Shown: positions 11,547 through 23,356 of the stretch, piece by piece
Numbering within the stretch: position 1 is the stretch's first letter
How the letters are laid out: each line of letters begins with the position of its first letter
NCBI RefSeq assembly: GCF_026262505.1
Contig: NC_067206.1
Span: 30,829,896 to 30,893,895 of the forward strand
Length of the DNA: 64,000 nt
Direction of reading: 5' to 3'
Origin: Trichomonas vaginalis G3
Taxonomy: Eukaryota > Parabasalia > Trichomonadida > Trichomonadidae
Translations under genes and position numbers: made by a program
Notes under the pieces: model-generated
Databases searched by the model: none
What the model was told of the DNA's origin: nothing
The model's input: the letters and a program-made list of their open reading frames with translations, nothing else

Positions 11547-11844
11547 CGAAAAGTGAGATATTTTCCGTTCTAATAAATATATTTGATAACCGGGGTGTCC
11601 CCCGGAATCAAATAAATTATCATATCGAGAATCGGAGATCCTTGCAGTTTCGGTTTTTTCGAAATGTGAGAGATTTTCCGTTCTAATAAATATATTTGAT
11701 AACCGGGGTGTCCCCCGGAATCAAATAAATTATCATATCGAGAATCGGAGATCCTTGCAGTTTCGGTTTTTTCGAAATGTGAGAGATTTTCCGTTCTAAT
11801 AAATATATTTGATAACCGGGTGTCCCCCGGAATCAAATAAATTA
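11547..11844 (-). repeat. 113-bp repeat, inverted, about 2.6 copies
   Basis: Reverse-complement units continuing the right palindrome arm, ending at the same base of the unit as the other inverted arrays. The next cassette starts at 11845. Confidence 0.95.
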
Positions 11845-12589
11845 GCATTACTAACATTCCTTTTTTATTTAAAATTTTCAATTCTTAAAACAAAGTTTTC
11901 TTTAATTTTAATATATTGTTATTTTTGAATAAAAATACAATAATACTAATGCAACAAAAGCTTCCTAAAATTATATTTGCGCGTTAATTGTAATTCATAA
12001 TGATTTTGAAATATTCCTCCTGGCCAGAAGAGCCTATTACTTGATTTTTGGCTTGGGATGCAAAAATAAATGCAATACGTATTTAGAAAGATATCTCAAA
12101 TCCTTTACCACAGATAATGATGTAACTCTCCAGTTTGTTGATACGATCTTTATGGCGTTTCCTTTACAATAAATAAGTATGCGTTAGAAAAGGAATCCAA
12201 TATTAGTCAGCCATTTCAAAAATTCACTTAAAAACAAGAATATCTTTAAAGAACTGAAGACAGAAGGGCTAAGGCTTTATAAAACAAAGTATATCATTTC
12301 TTAGGAACTTAATATGAATAATACCATATACTTTTTATCTATTACGAAAGAATTCAGCAATTTTCACACAGAATGAAGTGACAAGATATCTCTCTTTAAG
12401 TTACTATATTATTTGCTGCCTTTTATTCTATAATTAATGAAATTTTACTTTAATTACAATATAAACATATAAATTTATATAATTTCACATGAAAAAGTTC
12501 CTAACCACAAAATTGCCTGGTACAACCATGCCACCTGGCATCACCATTCCACCTTGCATCATCATGCCTCCACGGTTGTTCAATTGTTG
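11845..12589. other. Intergenic, cassette 2
   Basis: Near-identical copy of 254-994, with the intact CCACCTGG stretch. No gene seen. Confidence 0.7.
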
Positions 12590-13807
12590 TTACAATTGAG
12601 CGATCATATTTTGGTTTTGCTGAAGTTGATTTTGCATTAATAAAACACCTGCCTGCAATGCAGCAACTTCAACACATTTGGCTTTATAATCATCATCTTT
12701 GGAAGAAATAGTATTCTTTAATTTAGAAATTTCATTATTCCTATATGAAATACGTGACTGCAATTCAGATATGTCATCATCCTTGGATGAAATACTTTCT
12801 TTCAATGAGTCAATTTCGGAATCTTTGGAAGAAAGACGTTTCCTCAAAGTAGAAATGTCGTCATCTTTGGAAGAAATCTGAGATTTCAATGAATCATATC
12901 CACTTTCTAAGGAAGAAACGCGTTTCCTCAATGTAGAAATTTCATTATCTTTGGAAGAAAGACGAGATTCCAATGACTCAATTTCTTCATCTTTGGAAGA
13001 AATTCGTCTCTTCAAGTTAGAAATTTCGGAATCTTTAGAAGAAATCTGAGACCTCAACGGAGGAAGTTCCGAATCCTTGGAAGAAAGACGTTTTTGTAAC
13101 GATGAAATTTCGGAATCTTTGGAAGAAAGTTGAGATCTCAACGACTGGATCTCATTATCTTTGGAAGAAATATGGGATCTCAACGGTGGAAGTTCCGAAT
13201 CTTTGGAAGCAAGGCGCTTCTGTAACGATGAAATTTCGGAATCTTTGGAAGAAAGTTGAGACTTCAATGTAGAAATATCGTTGTCTTTTGATTTAAGTTG
13301 CTTTTGTAAATTTTGTATGTCAGAATCTTTTGAAGAAATTTGTGATTTTAATTCATTAACTTGCTTAATGGAATCTTGTTGCTGGGCAAGTTTTTGCTTA
13401 AGTTCCTCGCAGTTCTTTGAGGTTTCCCGAAGTTTGTTATAAAGATCATGGTAATGTTCTGTTAATTTTTGATTTTCTTGAAAAATTTTGTCGAAATGAT
13501 AGCTGATTTCTTTCATTGATCTGAAATCAAGTTTCTCTTCAAAAAGAGTTATTAAGCACTTCAATTCTTTGTAATCTTTAACGTGGACACGAGCTTTATG
13601 AAAACTTCTGAATAAATCATTAGTACTTAATTGTTCTCTTCCGAACTTGAAGAGTAAATCAACTTTCCTCAATCCTAGCTTCGAATATTTCAAAACATTG
13701 ACTGCAATTTTAATTGAGTCAAAGATATAAAAGAATGTTCCGTCTTCGATATAGCTAATTATATGCTTTGCCGACTCTCTATTATCTATCACGCAATCGC
13801 TTAACAT
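12590..13807 (-). CDS. Coiled-coil protein with SSKD repeats, cassette copy 2 (405 aa)
   Basis: Its protein is identical to the copy ending at 995. It has the same shared N-terminal region (1-150), sixteen 14-residue coiled-coil units (158-381) and a short glutamine-rich end. The TCATA initiator is at 13820-13816. The TAA is again followed in frame by QQLNNRGGMMMQGG and further residues to a TGA near 12488. In this copy that tail has no frameshift, so only the TAA interrupts it. Confidence 0.8.
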   Translation of the reverse strand: MLSDCVIDNRESAKHIISYIEDGTFFYIFDSIKIAVNVLKYSKLGLRKVDLLFKFGREQLSTNDLFRSFHKARVHVKDYKELKCLITLFEEKLDFRSMKEISYHFDKIFQENQKLTEHYHDLYNKLRETSKNCEELKQKLAQQQDSIKQVNELKSQISSKDSDIQNLQKQLKSKDNDISTLKSQLSSKDSEISSLQKRLASKDSELPPLRSHISSKDNEIQSLRSQLSSKDSEISSLQKRLSSKDSELPPLRSQISSKDSEISNLKRRISSKDEEIESLESRLSSKDNEISTLRKRVSSLESGYDSLKSQISSKDDDISTLRKRLSSKDSEIDSLKESISSKDDDISELQSRISYRNNEISKLKNTISSKDDDYKAKCVEVAALQAGVLLMQNQLQQNQNMIAQL

Positions 13808-14355
13808 TAGCCTTTTATGACCTGCGACTATAAAAAAAATTTTTTTGAGTCGTCATAAAAATACTCATTAGACTAAGATACACATAAATGACTTTTAATT
13901 AAAATTGTTTTGCATTCAAATTTTGACAATGCTTACACTTTTTCTGACTAAAAATTAAATTTCCCAAAGAAAGAAATCTGTTTCATCTAAAGTAATATAT
14001 GCTGGTACAAGGAACAGATTGGATATAATTATTGCAATATTTGCCCTAAAGCATTTGTAAATTCTTCGAAGCTTATAAGAAGAATCAAGTTCCTTTTACG
14101 ATAGCTTTGTTTTGAGATTAACATATATACTATGGATCTAAAGGTAACATCCCTTAATCAATCTTTTTAAAAACTTTGTCGAAAAAATAAAAAATAAAAA
14201 TTATCTAGATATAATTATCTTTGATGATCGTTATATTTGGAAGAGTCTTATTGAGATTACTTTATATCTTGTTAATAAATTTAAGATATTATAATAAAAT
14301 TTAAAATAAAAACTAAAAATTTAGTTAAGTAACGCATTAAGAATAAGTAATTTTC
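13808..14355. other. Intergenic between paired genes, cassette 2
   Basis: Copy of 2213-2726 with small indels. It holds the initiator of the 405-aa gene. Nothing else seen. Confidence 0.6.
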
Positions 14356-15708
14356 CTAAAACATCAATAGCTCTGTCAGTAGAATCTTCAGAATCGGAAT
14401 CTGAATGATGAAGATGATGATATATTTATTACTGAGTTCGTCTTTTTCTTTGTCAGTTAATTCGCAACCGTGATCATCTAAATAAGATGCCAAATTAAGA
14501 TAGATCCTACTCCTATTGATTGCGCACTTGATTGGTGTTCCAGAGTCTGAAACAATATTCTTCTCAACATTAGAATTATTAGCAAGGTACTGAATAACTG
14601 CTAATCTGAGGAAGAAAACACCACAATGTAACGCTGTTTCATCAGCCTCATTAACGTCATTGATGCTTAAGAAATTCTCAGCATATTTGAGGCCTTCAAG
14701 ATTGCCTGAAATGCTGAATGCATGAATGATACTTTCTCCTTCTTTTGTTCTGAATTTCATGTCAACATCGCACTTGTTGAATGCTTTGACAAGAGGAAGA
14801 TCTCCCTTGTATGCAGCATATATAAGTCCATTCATTCCCAAGAGTCTGTAATTATTCTGTTCAATGTCGCATTTGACATTAATGTATCCATATCTCACTG
14901 CATGTTTGATCGTTTCCATGTAGCCTTCTTGAGCTGCGAATGAGAGAATTGTGTAAATTCTGTGAACATTTTCAACTCCATCTGCTTTGCTGCATTTCTG
15001 GAGGGAGTTTAATGATTCTGATTCTTCATCTTTTTCGCGGAGTTGGCTTATTGTGCTTTCGTTTGCTGATATTTGTTGCTTCAGTGATTTTACCGTTTTT
15101 TCTGAAGAAGAAAGTTGAGATTTCAAAGACTGAAAATCTGAATCTTTGGAAGATAACTGTTCTTTCAAGGTAAAAATATCGTTATCTTTAGACTTAAGTT
15201 GTTTTTGTAATTTTTGTATCTCGGATTCTTTTGAAGAAATTTGTGATTTTAATTCACTAATTATCTTACTGTATTCTTGCTGCTGTGAAAGTTTTTGTTG
15301 AAGTTCATCACATTTCTTTGAGTATTCGCGTGCTTTGTTGTAAAGGTCATTGTATTGTTCTGTTAATTTTTGATTTTCTTGCATAATTTTATCGAATTGG
15401 TGGCTAATTTCTCTCATTGATCTGAAATCAAGTTTCTCTTCAAAAAGAGTGAATATATACTTCAATTCTTCGTAATTATTAACATGGACTCGAGCTTTAT
15501 GAAAACACCTGAATAAATCGTTACTGTTGTATTGTTCCCTTCCAGATTTGAAGAGTAAATCAACTTCTCTCAGCCCGAGCTTCGAATATTTCAAAATATC
15601 AGCTGTAATTTTTATTGAGTCGAAGATTTGAAAGAATGTTCCGTCTTCGATATAGCTAGCTATATGCTTTGCTGACTCCTTACTATCGATCTCATAATTG
15701 CTTAACAT
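14356..15708 (-). CDS. Coiled-coil plus ankyrin-like protein, cassette copy 2, C-terminus frameshifted (450 aa)
   Basis: Identical to the other copies through about residue 425, then divergent. Small indels at about 14404-14440 (GAATGATGAAGATGATG where the others have GAACTGGATGAAGATG) remove the serine/aspartate-rich tail and replace it with a hydrophobic stretch. The N-terminal region, coiled coil and ankyrin-like repeats are intact. The start is the ATG at 15708. It may still be functional, because the changed part is the low-complexity end. The change could also be an assembly error in an AT-rich tract. Confidence 0.75.
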   Translation of the reverse strand: MLSNYEIDSKESAKHIASYIEDGTFFQIFDSIKITADILKYSKLGLREVDLLFKSGREQYNSNDLFRCFHKARVHVNNYEELKYIFTLFEEKLDFRSMREISHQFDKIMQENQKLTEQYNDLYNKAREYSKKCDELQQKLSQQQEYSKIISELKSQISSKESEIQKLQKQLKSKDNDIFTLKEQLSSKDSDFQSLKSQLSSSEKTVKSLKQQISANESTISQLREKDEESESLNSLQKCSKADGVENVHRIYTILSFAAQEGYMETIKHAVRYGYINVKCDIEQNNYRLLGMNGLIYAAYKGDLPLVKAFNKCDVDMKFRTKEGESIIHAFSISGNLEGLKYAENFLSINDVNEADETALHCGVFFLRLAVIQYLANNSNVEKNIVSDSGTPIKCAINRSRIYLNLASYLDDHGCELTDKEKDELSNKYIIIFIIQIPILKILLTELLMF

Positions 15709-16277
15709 CAACTTTTATTCACTGACGACTTTCTAAATGTAAAAAGTCAAAAATGCTTTAAAAATTCTTATTACTTAAATCTACGTATGAACGACTTTTT
15801 TTTCAAAATCATGATTTGAGAGAAATCAAGATTTGTGAAGTTTATTTTTTACATCAACCTGAATTTATTAAGGGTGCACATGAGAGGATCATGTAATGTA
15901 ATAAACAGAAATTCATCAAAAGTGACAGCTCTCAATTTTTTTGACATTTGTAAATTCTAAATTGAATGAGAAAAATGAAATAATACTAAGCATAATACAA
16001 TATTCTAGATTTAATTATAATTAGGAAAAAGTTTGTTTTGAGAGTACTTTTCATAGGCATATAGAATGAAATCTTCTGAAAAATAATATCACATAAACTC
16101 ATATTATTTTCTAATATATAACTATTTTATATAAAAATCAAATTCAATGATCTTAAAAGCGAATGATAAACATCAAAATTTACGAATATAATGAGTGGGA
16201 ATATAATGCTTATCTATCATAAAACCAATAAATAGAAATATTGAATTTTGCATTTACGCCTAATTTATTTGATTTTC
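15709..16277. other. Intergenic, cassette 2
   Basis: Copy of 4116-4677 with several differences just before the array (around 16226-16276). No gene seen. Confidence 0.6.
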
Positions 16278-16849
16278 CATTTCGAAAAAACCGAAACTGC
16301 AAGGATCTCCGATTCTCGATATGATAATTTATTTGATTCCGGGGGACACCCCGGTTATCAAATATATTTATTAGAACGGAAAATCTCTCACATTTCGAAA
16401 AAACCGAAACTGCAAGGATCTCCGATTCTCGATATGATAATTTATTTGATTCCGGGGGACACCCCGGTTATCAAATATATTTATTAGAACGGAAAATCTC
16501 TCACATTTCGAAAAAACCGAAACTGCAAGGATCTCCGATTCTCGATATGATAATTTATTTGATTCCGGGGGACACCCCGGTTATCAAATATATTTATTAG
16601 AACGGAAAATCTCTCACATTTCGAAAAAACCGAAACTGCAAGGATCTCCGATTCTCGATATGATAATTTATTTGATTCCGGGGGACACCCCGGTTATCAA
16701 ATATATTTATTAGAACGGAAAATCTCTCACATTTCGAAAAAACCGAAACTGCAAGGATCTCCGATTCTCGATATGATAATTTATTTGATTCCGGGGGACA
16801 CCCCGGTTATCAAATATATTTATTAGAACGGAAAATATCTCACTTTTCG
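16278..16849 (+). repeat. 113-bp tandem repeat array, 5 copies
   Basis: The same unit and the same two boundaries as the long arrays, but only five copies (ATGATAATTT from 16321 to 16773). This accounts for the shorter cassette length of about 7.1 kb compared with about 11.8 kb. Confidence 0.97.
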
Positions 16850-18632
16850 AAATTTTTTTAACAAAAATATGGCATTCTTAAATTATAGTTACATGTTATT
16901 TCACAATCATTATCATTAAAAAATTCAATTATTCAAGTTGTTTTGTCCCGACGGTTTTTACGGTTATAAAAATGGTTGCGAACTCAATCCATCAGCAAAA
17001 TGTCGGTTGGGGTGCCCTTCTTGGCCTCCTGAGTACTCACCAAGATACCCCCAGCTCCCGCAAAACACCTCCCTTAGGTGAGCATTAACTGATGACATGA
17101 GTTAACAATTCTACAAAATCATCAAGCATGAAGGTTTATGATTTATAAATCAAAATCTCAGAAACTGCTTGACTTTGCAAGTTGCTGTCTTTACCGGTTA
17201 CTCTGCTGCAATCTCTTTTCTGATTGCAGGCAGAGTTCTGCATCCTGAGGACTTTGCCTTGCAGATATGCTTGTAATCACTACGTGAGCAACTTAGTGTT
17301 GCAAGTTGCTGTCTTTACCGGTTAGCTTTTTTTGAAGTTTCTTCGCATCTTATATAAGCTCTAGATCAATATTTATCATCAGAATTTGCATCTCATAAAG
17401 CACGATATTAATCAAATAGGCAAATTTCATTCGGAGTCTCTCATTAAATGAGAAACTCCGAATGAGATTTGCTCTAAGGTAATGTACTTGTTATGCTTGG
17501 CCTAGAAGCAAGGAGGAAACATGTATATGGTTTGTTTATACTGAAGTTATCTGGAATTCTCTCAATTGAGGATTCAAATCCAGATAACAGCAGTATAAGT
17601 TAATATTGTTGTGCACCTCAGGTTGTTTATAGGCCCGAGAACGAGAAAAGAATTTATGGTGTGAATTGGCTCGATATATACCTACGCTCTGTAAAAAATA
17701 CGTTATATTTTCTTTCATATGAGAAAAATGTTTTTCTTTTTTATAATAGTATGTGCTTTGTTACTTCATAAATTGTCTATTTTTCTTATTAAAACCTATT
17801 TTTTCCGTGTGATTCGGAATCTACGCATTCAAAAAATGCGTTTTCCGCTCTCAGAACGCGAAAATACGAACTACATGACGAGATAATTGAGATTTTATCT
17901 GGATTTGAATCCTCAATTGAGAGAATTCCAGATAACTTCAGTATAAACAAACCATATACATGTTTCCTCCTTGCTTCTAGGCCAAGCATAACAAGTACAT
18001 TACCTTAGAGCAAATCTCATTCGGAGTTTCTCATTTAATGAGAGACTCCGAATGAAATTTGCCTATTTGATTAATATCGTGCTTTATGAGATGCAAATTC
18101 TGATGATAAATATTGATCTAGAGCTTATATAAGATGCGAAGAAACTTCAAAAAAAGCTAACCGGTAAAGACAGCAACTTGCAACACTAAGTTGCTCACGT
18201 AGTGATTACAAGCATATCTGCAAGGCAAAGTCCTCAGGATGCAGAACTCTGCCTGCAATCAGAAAAGAGATTGCAGCAGAGTAACCGGTAAAGACAGCAA
18301 CTTGCAAAGTCAAGCAGTTTCTGAGATTTTGATTTATAAATCATAAACCTTCATGCTTGATGATTTTGTAGAATTGTTAACTCATGTCATCAGTTAATGC
18401 TCACCTAAGGGAGGTGTTTTGCGGGAGCTGGGGGTATCTTGGTGAGTACTCAGGAGGCCAAGAAGGGCACCCCAACCGACATTTTGCTGATGGATTGAGT
18501 TCGCAACCATTTTTATAACCGTAAAAACCGTCGGGACAAAACAACTTGAATAATTGAATTTTTTAATGATAATGATTGTGAAATAACATGTAACTATAAT
18601 TTAAGAATGCCATATTTTTGTTAAAAAAATTT
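16850..18632. repeat. 1.78-kb palindrome, copy 2
   Basis: Near-identical to 9766-11546, including the spacer (about 17590-17896). The spacer differs by small indels, such as near 17745. Confidence 0.93.
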
Positions 18633-18930
18633 CGAAAAGTGAGATATTTTCCGTTCTAATAAATATATTTGATAACCGGGGTGTCCCCCGGAATCAAATA
18701 AATTATCATATCGAGAATCGGAGATCCTTGCAGTTTCGGTTTTTTCGAAATGTGAGAGATTTTCCGTTCTAATAAATATATTTGATAACCGGGGTGTCCC
18801 CCGGAATCAAATAAATTATCATATCGAGAATCGGAGATCCTTGCAGTTTCGGTTTTTTCGAAATGTGAGAGATTTTCCGTTCTAATAAATATATTTGATA
18901 ACCGGGTGTCCCCCGGAATCAAATAAATTA
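18633..18930 (-). repeat. 113-bp repeat, inverted, about 2.6 copies
   Basis: Same length and ends as 11547-11844. With 16278-18632 it forms the second foldback-like element. Confidence 0.95.
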
Positions 18931-19674
18931 GCATTACTAACATTCCTTTTTTATTTAAAATTTTCAATTCTTAAAACAAAGTTTTCTTTAATTTTAATAT
19001 ATTGTTATTTTTGAATAAAAATACAATAATACTAATGCAACAAAAGCTTCCTAAAATTATATTTGCGCGTTAATTGTAATTCATAATGATTTTGAAATAT
19101 TCCTCCTGGCCAGAAGAGCCTATTACTTGATTTTTGGCTTGGGATGCAAAAATAAATGCAATACGTATTTAGAAAGATATCTCAAATCCTTTACCACAGA
19201 TAATGATGTAACTCTCCAGTTTGTTGATACGATCTTTATGGCGTTTCCTTTACAATAAATAAGTATGCGTTAGAAAAGGAATCCAATATTAGTCAGCCAT
19301 TTCAAAAATTCACTTAAAAACAAGAATATCTTTAAAGAACTGAAGACAGAAGGGCTAAGGCTTTATAAAACAAAGTATATCATTTCTTAGGAACTTAATA
19401 TGAATAATACCATATACTTTTTATCTATTACGAAAGAATTCAGCAATTTTCACACAGAATGAAGTGACAAGATATCTCTCTTTAAGTTACTATATTATTT
19501 GCTGCCTTTTATTCTATAATTAATGAAATTTTACTTTAATTACAATATAAACATATAAATTTTATAATTTCACATGAAAAAGTTCCTAACCACAAAATTG
19601 CCTGGTACAACCATGCCACCTGGCATCACCATTCCACCTTGCATCATCATGCCTCCACGGTTGTTCAATTGTTG
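18931..19674. other. Intergenic, cassette 3
   Basis: Copy of 11845-12589. No gene seen. Confidence 0.7.
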
Positions 19675-20892
19675 TTACAATTGAGCGATCATATTTTGGT
19701 TTTGCTGAAGTTGATTTTGCATTAATAAAACACCTGCCTGCAATGCAGCAACTTCAACACATTTGGCTTTATAATCATCATCTTTGGAAGAAATAGTATT
19801 CTTTAATTTAGAAATTTCATTATTCCTATATGAAATACGTGACTGCAATTCAGATATGTCATCATCCTTGGATGAAATACTTTCTTTCAATGAGTCAATT
19901 TCGGAATCTTTGGAAGAAAGACGTTTCCTCAAAGTAGAAATGTCGTCATCTTTGGAAGAAATCTGAGATTTCAATGAATCATATCCACTTTCTAAGGAAG
20001 AAACGCGTTTCCTCAATGTAGAAATTTCATTATCTTTGGAAGAAAGACGAGATTCCAATGACTCAATTTCTTCATCTTTGGAAGAAATTCGTCTCTTCAA
20101 GTTAGAAATTTCGGAATCTTTAGAAGAAATCTGAGACCTCAACGGAGGAAGTTCCGAATCCTTGGAAGAAAGACGTTTTTGTAACGATGAAATTTCGGAA
20201 TCTTTGGAAGAAAGTTGAGATCTCAACGACTGGATCTCATTATCTTTGGAAGAAATATGGGATCTCAACGGTGGAAGTTCCGAATCTTTGGAAGCAAGGC
20301 GCTTCTGTAACGATGAAATTTCGGAATCTTTGGAAGAAAGTTGAGACTTCAATGTAGAAATATCGTTGTCTTTTGATTTAAGTTGCTTTTGTAAATTTTG
20401 TATGTCAGAATCTTTTGAAGAAATTTGTGATTTTAATTCATTAACTTGCTTAATGGAATCTTGTTGCTGGGCAAGTTTTTGCTTAAGTTCCTCGCAGTTC
20501 TTTGAGGTTTCCCGAAGTTTGTTATAAAGATCATGGTAATGTTCTGTTAATTTTTGATTTTCTTGAAAAATTTTGTCGAAATGATAGCTGATTTCTTTCA
20601 TTGATCTGAAATCAAGTTTCTCTTCAAAAAGAGTTATTAAGCACTTCAATTCTTTGTAATCTTTAACGTGGACACGAGCTTTATGAAAACTTCTGAATAA
20701 ATCATTAGTACTTAATTGTTCTCTTCCGAACTTGAAGAGTAAATCAACTTTCCTCAATCCTAGCTTCGAATATTTCAAAACATTGACTGCAATTTTAATT
20801 GAGTCAAAGATATAAAAGAATGTTCCGTCTTCGATATAGCTAATTATATGCTTTGCCGACTCTCTATTATCTATCACGCAATCGCTTAACAT
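19675..20892 (-). CDS. Coiled-coil protein with SSKD repeats, cassette copy 3 (405 aa)
   Basis: Protein identical to copies 1 and 2. Small changes in the upstream A/T run leave the frame open to 20970, which would add 26 residues. I reject that extension because the TCATA initiator (20905-20901) lies between, and the other copies start at the inner ATG. The same in-frame Gly/Met tail follows the TAA. Confidence 0.8.
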   Translation of the reverse strand: MLSDCVIDNRESAKHIISYIEDGTFFYIFDSIKIAVNVLKYSKLGLRKVDLLFKFGREQLSTNDLFRSFHKARVHVKDYKELKCLITLFEEKLDFRSMKEISYHFDKIFQENQKLTEHYHDLYNKLRETSKNCEELKQKLAQQQDSIKQVNELKSQISSKDSDIQNLQKQLKSKDNDISTLKSQLSSKDSEISSLQKRLASKDSELPPLRSHISSKDNEIQSLRSQLSSKDSEISSLQKRLSSKDSELPPLRSQISSKDSEISNLKRRISSKDEEIESLESRLSSKDNEISTLRKRVSSLESGYDSLKSQISSKDDDISTLRKRLSSKDSEIDSLKESISSKDDDISELQSRISYRNNEISKLKNTISSKDDDYKAKCVEVAALQAGVLLMQNQLQQNQNMIAQL

Positions 20893-21408
20893 TAGCCTTT
20901 TATGACCTGCGACTATAAAAAAAAATTTTTTTGAGTCGTCATAAAAAATACTCATTAGACTAAGATACACATAAATGACTTTTAATTAAAATTGTTTTGC
21001 ATTCAAATTTTGACAATGCTTACACTTTTTCTGACTAAAAATTAAATTTCCCAAAGAAAGAAATCTGTTTCATCTAAAGTAATATATGCTGGTACAAGGA
21101 ACAGATTGGATATAATTATTGCAATATTTGCCCTAAAGCATTTGTAAATTCTTCGAAGCATTATAAGAAGAATCAAGTTCCTTTTACGATAGCTTTGTTT
21201 TGAGATTAACATATATACTATGGATCTAAAGGTAACATCCCTTAATCAATCTTTTTAAAAACTTTGTCGAAAAAATAAAAAATAAAAATTATCTAGATAT
21301 AATTATCTTTGATGATCGTTATATTTGGAAGAGTCTTATTGAGATTACTTTATATCTTGTTAATAAATTTAAGATATTATAATAAAATTTAAAATAAAAA
21401 CTAAAAAT
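20893..21408. other. Intergenic between paired genes, cassette 3
   Basis: Copy of 2213-2726. Nothing further seen. Confidence 0.6.
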
Positions 21409-22797
21409 TTAGTTAAGTAACGCATTAAGAATAAGTAATTTTCCTAAAACATCAATAGCTCTGTCAGTAGAATCTTCAGAATCGGAATCTGAACTGGATG
21501 AAGATGATTTATTATTACTTCTGAGTTCGTCTTTTTCTTTGTCAGTTAATTCGCAACCGTGATCATCTAAATAAGATGCCAAATTAAGATAGATCCTACT
21601 CCTATTGATTGCGCACTTGATTGGTGTTCCAGAGTCTGAAACAATATTCTTCTCAACATTAGAATTATTAGCAAGGTACTGAATAACTGCTAATCTGAGG
21701 AAGAAAACACCACAATGTAACGCTGTTTCATCAGCCTCATTAACGTCATTGATGCTTAAGAAATTCTCAGCATATTTGAGGCCTTCAAGATTGCCTGAAA
21801 TGCTGAATGCATGAATGATACTTTCTCCTTCTTTTGTTCTGAATTTCATGTCAACATCGCACTTGTTGAATGCTTTGACAAGAGGAAGATCTCCCTTGTA
21901 TGCAGCATATATAAGTCCATTCATTCCCAAGAGTCTGTAATTATTCTGTTCAATGTCGCATTTGACATTAATGTATCCATATCTCACTGCATGTTTGATC
22001 GTTTCCATGTAGCCTTCTTGAGCTGCGAATGAGAGAATTGTGTAAATTCTGTGAACATTTTCAACTCCATCTGCTTTGCTGCATTTCTGGAGGGAGTTTA
22101 ATGATTCTGATTCTTCATCTTTTTCGCGGAGTTGGCTTATTGTGCTTTCGTTTGCTGATATTTGTTGCTTCAGTGATTTTACCGTTTTTTCTGAAGAAGA
22201 AAGTTGAGATTTCAAAGACTGAAAATCTGAATCTTTGGAAGATAACTGTTCTTTCAAGGTAAAAATATCGTTATCTTTAGACTTAAGTTGTTTTTGTAAT
22301 TTTTGTATCTCGGATTCTTTTGAAGAAATTTGTGATTTTAATTCACTAATTATCTTACTGTATTCTTGCTGCTGTGAAAGTTTTTGTTGAAGTTCATCAC
22401 ATTTCTTTGAGTATTCGCGTGCTTTGTTGTAAAGGTCATTGTATTGTTCTGTTAATTTTTGATTTTCTTGCATAATTTTATCGAATTGGTGGCTAATTTC
22501 TCTCATTGATCTGAAATCAAGTTTCTCTTCAAAAAGAGTGAATATATACTTCAATTCTTCGTAATTATTAACATGGACTCGAGCTTTATGAAAACACCTG
22601 AATAAATCGTTACTGTTGTATTGTTCCCTTCCAGATTTGAAGAGTAAATCAACTTCTCTCAGCCCGAGCTTCGAATATTTCAAAATATCAGCTGTAATTT
22701 TTATTGAGTCGAAGATTTGAAAGAATGTTCCGTCTTCGATATAGCTAGCTATATGCTTTGCTGACTCCTTACTATCGATCTCATAATTGCTTAACAT
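21409..22797 (-). CDS. Coiled-coil plus ankyrin-like protein, cassette copy 3 (462 aa)
   Basis: Protein identical to copy 1 over its full length: shared N-terminal region, coiled coil 110-230, ankyrin-like 250-415, Ser/Asp-rich 431-443. The start is the ATG at 22797 and the stop lies within TAAA. Confidence 0.82.
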   Translation of the reverse strand: MLSNYEIDSKESAKHIASYIEDGTFFQIFDSIKITADILKYSKLGLREVDLLFKSGREQYNSNDLFRCFHKARVHVNNYEELKYIFTLFEEKLDFRSMREISHQFDKIMQENQKLTEQYNDLYNKAREYSKKCDELQQKLSQQQEYSKIISELKSQISSKESEIQKLQKQLKSKDNDIFTLKEQLSSKDSDFQSLKSQLSSSEKTVKSLKQQISANESTISQLREKDEESESLNSLQKCSKADGVENVHRIYTILSFAAQEGYMETIKHAVRYGYINVKCDIEQNNYRLLGMNGLIYAAYKGDLPLVKAFNKCDVDMKFRTKEGESIIHAFSISGNLEGLKYAENFLSINDVNEADETALHCGVFFLRLAVIQYLANNSNVEKNIVSDSGTPIKCAINRSRIYLNLASYLDDHGCELTDKEKDELRSNNKSSSSSSDSDSEDSTDRAIDVLGKLLILNALLN

Positions 22798-23356
22798 CAA
22801 CTTTTATTCACTGACGACTTTCTAAATGTAAAAAGTCAAAAATGCTTTAAAAATTCTTATTACTTAAATCTACGTATGAACGACTTTTTTTTCAAAATCA
22901 TGATTTGAGAGAAATCAAGATTTGTGAAGTTTATTTTTTACATCAACCTGAATTTATTAAGGGTGCACATGAGAGGATCATGTAATGTAATAAACAGAAA
23001 TTCATCAAAAGTGACAGCTCTCAATTTTTTTGACATTTGTAAATTCTAAATTGAATGAGAAAAATGAAATAATACTAAGCATAATACAATATTCTAGATT
23101 TAATTATAATTAGGAAAAAGTTTGTTTTGAGAGTACTTTTCATAGGCATATAGAATGAAATCTTCTGAAAAATAATATCACATAAACTCATATTATTTTC
23201 TAATATATAACTATTTTATATAAAAATCAAATTCAATGATCTTAAAAGCGAATGATAAACATCAAAATTTACGAATATAATGAGTGGGAATATAATGCTT
23301 ATCTATCATAAAACCATATGAAATATCAATTTTTGCTTTACGACCTAATTTTTGAT
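22798..23356. other. Intergenic, cassette 3
   Basis: Copy of 4116-4677. The 25-bp motif is at about 22991-23015. No gene seen. Confidence 0.6.

Larger units (their letters stand above)
4678..11844. mobile_element. Putative foldback-type element, copy 1 (array, palindrome, inverted array)
   Basis: The + array (4678-9765), the palindrome arms (9766-10503 and 10810-11546) and the inverted array (11547-11844) make one long inverted repeat around a ~305-bp centre. Long inverted ends built of tandem direct repeats are the hallmark of foldback (FB/TU-like) elements. No transposase frame is present, and no target duplication could be defined because the ends merge into the cassette. It may instead be a structural by-product of the amplification. 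Confidence 0.5.

Noticed and set aside
20893-20970. N-terminal extension of the 405-aa protein in copy 3
   Set aside because: The frame is open only because of small indels in an A/T run, the initiator lies inside it, and the other copies start at the inner ATG.
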